The notes under the pieces are model-generated. The model was not told the origin of the DNA. It was given only the letters and a program-made list of their open reading frames with translations, and did not search any database. A stretch of 64,000 bases of DNA from Ditylenchus dipsaci (Eukaryota > Nematoda > Chromadorea > Rhabditida > Anguinidae): the NCBI GenBank assembly GCA_004194705.1, contig SADC01000026.1:124001-188000 (forward strand), given 5' to 3'. Position numbers and translations under genes: made by a program. Of this stretch, positions 63,446-64,000 are shown piece after piece. Every line of letters begins with the position of its first letter. Position 1 is the first letter of the stretch.

Positions 63446-64000
63446 CTTTAAGTGATGAAAATTTTTGTCAGCTTCTTAAAATTACCTCACAATTGTTTGG
63501 GGCCCAATAGTAGTACTTATCCACCACAATTAAGCTAAGTTCAGTGTGCCATTCAGTAGAGAAGCTGCAGCGCTACAAAATTGTATAAGACAAAAGGATA
63601 GTAACCCCACATTGATAAAAAAGGGCTTTGAAAATCCGTCGAAAACTTTTGTTGCACATATTAAAACTAGACTTTATTAAATTGGTAAATCTATACCACT
63701 AAAATGTAAAATAAATAACTAATTTTGAACTTTAGTCTATTCAATATAATTACAGATGCGTATTACTTTTGCTTTGTACTGTAAGGTCTATACTGTATTA
63801 ATTACTTGTTTTACTTTTGCATTACTACAAATCAATCAATACTTCTTCTCAAAACTTTATCTTATTTTCTAATAGGTATTTATTTTGAAATATTAAAAAA
63901 AAACTTTGAAAAAATAGGTTTTGTCAACACGGGAAATGCACATACCGTCATATTTGCGCATTCCCAAAAAAAAAGCCGTTGCTAGGGGTTATCAAAAAAT
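63446..64000. other. No gene seen
   Basis: AT-rich to the end of the window. The first 60 bases resemble 16720-16770. Confidence 0.3.

Overview
This is a metazoan nuclear genome window: AT-rich and dominated by non-autonomous DNA transposons, foldback elements and satellites, with a few intron-containing genes embedded in them. Short GT-AG introns (44-50 nt) with TTTCAG-type acceptors, plus two glycosyltransferase family 92 (DUF23) genes of the type strongly expanded in nematodes, suggest a nematode or a similar invertebrate. The species cannot be fixed from the sequence, and that assignment is inference.

Layout. 1-7.6 kb: foldback elements and MITEs, including repeated copies of a core with a GC-rich hairpin. 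8.0-10.6 kb: a decayed hAT transposase gene on the minus strand, with a BED finger, an interior region and the hATC dimerisation domain still readable. 10.97-11.2 kb: inverted C-terminal scraps of a Tc1 transposase. 11.7-14.0 kb: a four-exon METTL24-like (Methyltransf_22) gene on the minus strand. 14-18.7 kb: foldbacks, an 18-bp satellite and MITEs. 18.8-30.2 kb: GT92 gene A on the plus strand in five exons. Its first intron contains a tandem array of 63-nt exon-like units with perfect splice sites, running into a broken Pif1/Helitron-type helicase. 31.5-35.1 kb: an inter-gene region with a 1.3-kb palindrome on the symmetry axis and a hAT relic bounded by a target duplication. 35.4-45.5 kb: GT92 gene B on the minus strand with the same five exons in mirror order; its second intron holds 2.6 kb of 53-bp satellite. 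46-64 kb: palindromic elements up to 1.7 kb, pogo-type and mariner-type MITEs, tRNA-derived modules and two orphan terminal exons (50.7 kb plus, 51.6 kb minus).

The main architectural result is a tail-to-tail inverted duplication of about 27 kb carrying two GT92 genes. The genes look like type II membrane proteins of the secretory pathway: the GT92 pair as putative Golgi glycosyltransferases and the METTL24-like protein as a lumenal or secreted methyltransferase-fold protein. No operon or shared pathway is evident. The METTL24-like gene and GT92 gene B are each intact except for two single-base losses in short homopolymers. That pattern fits either very recent decay or long-read consensus errors.
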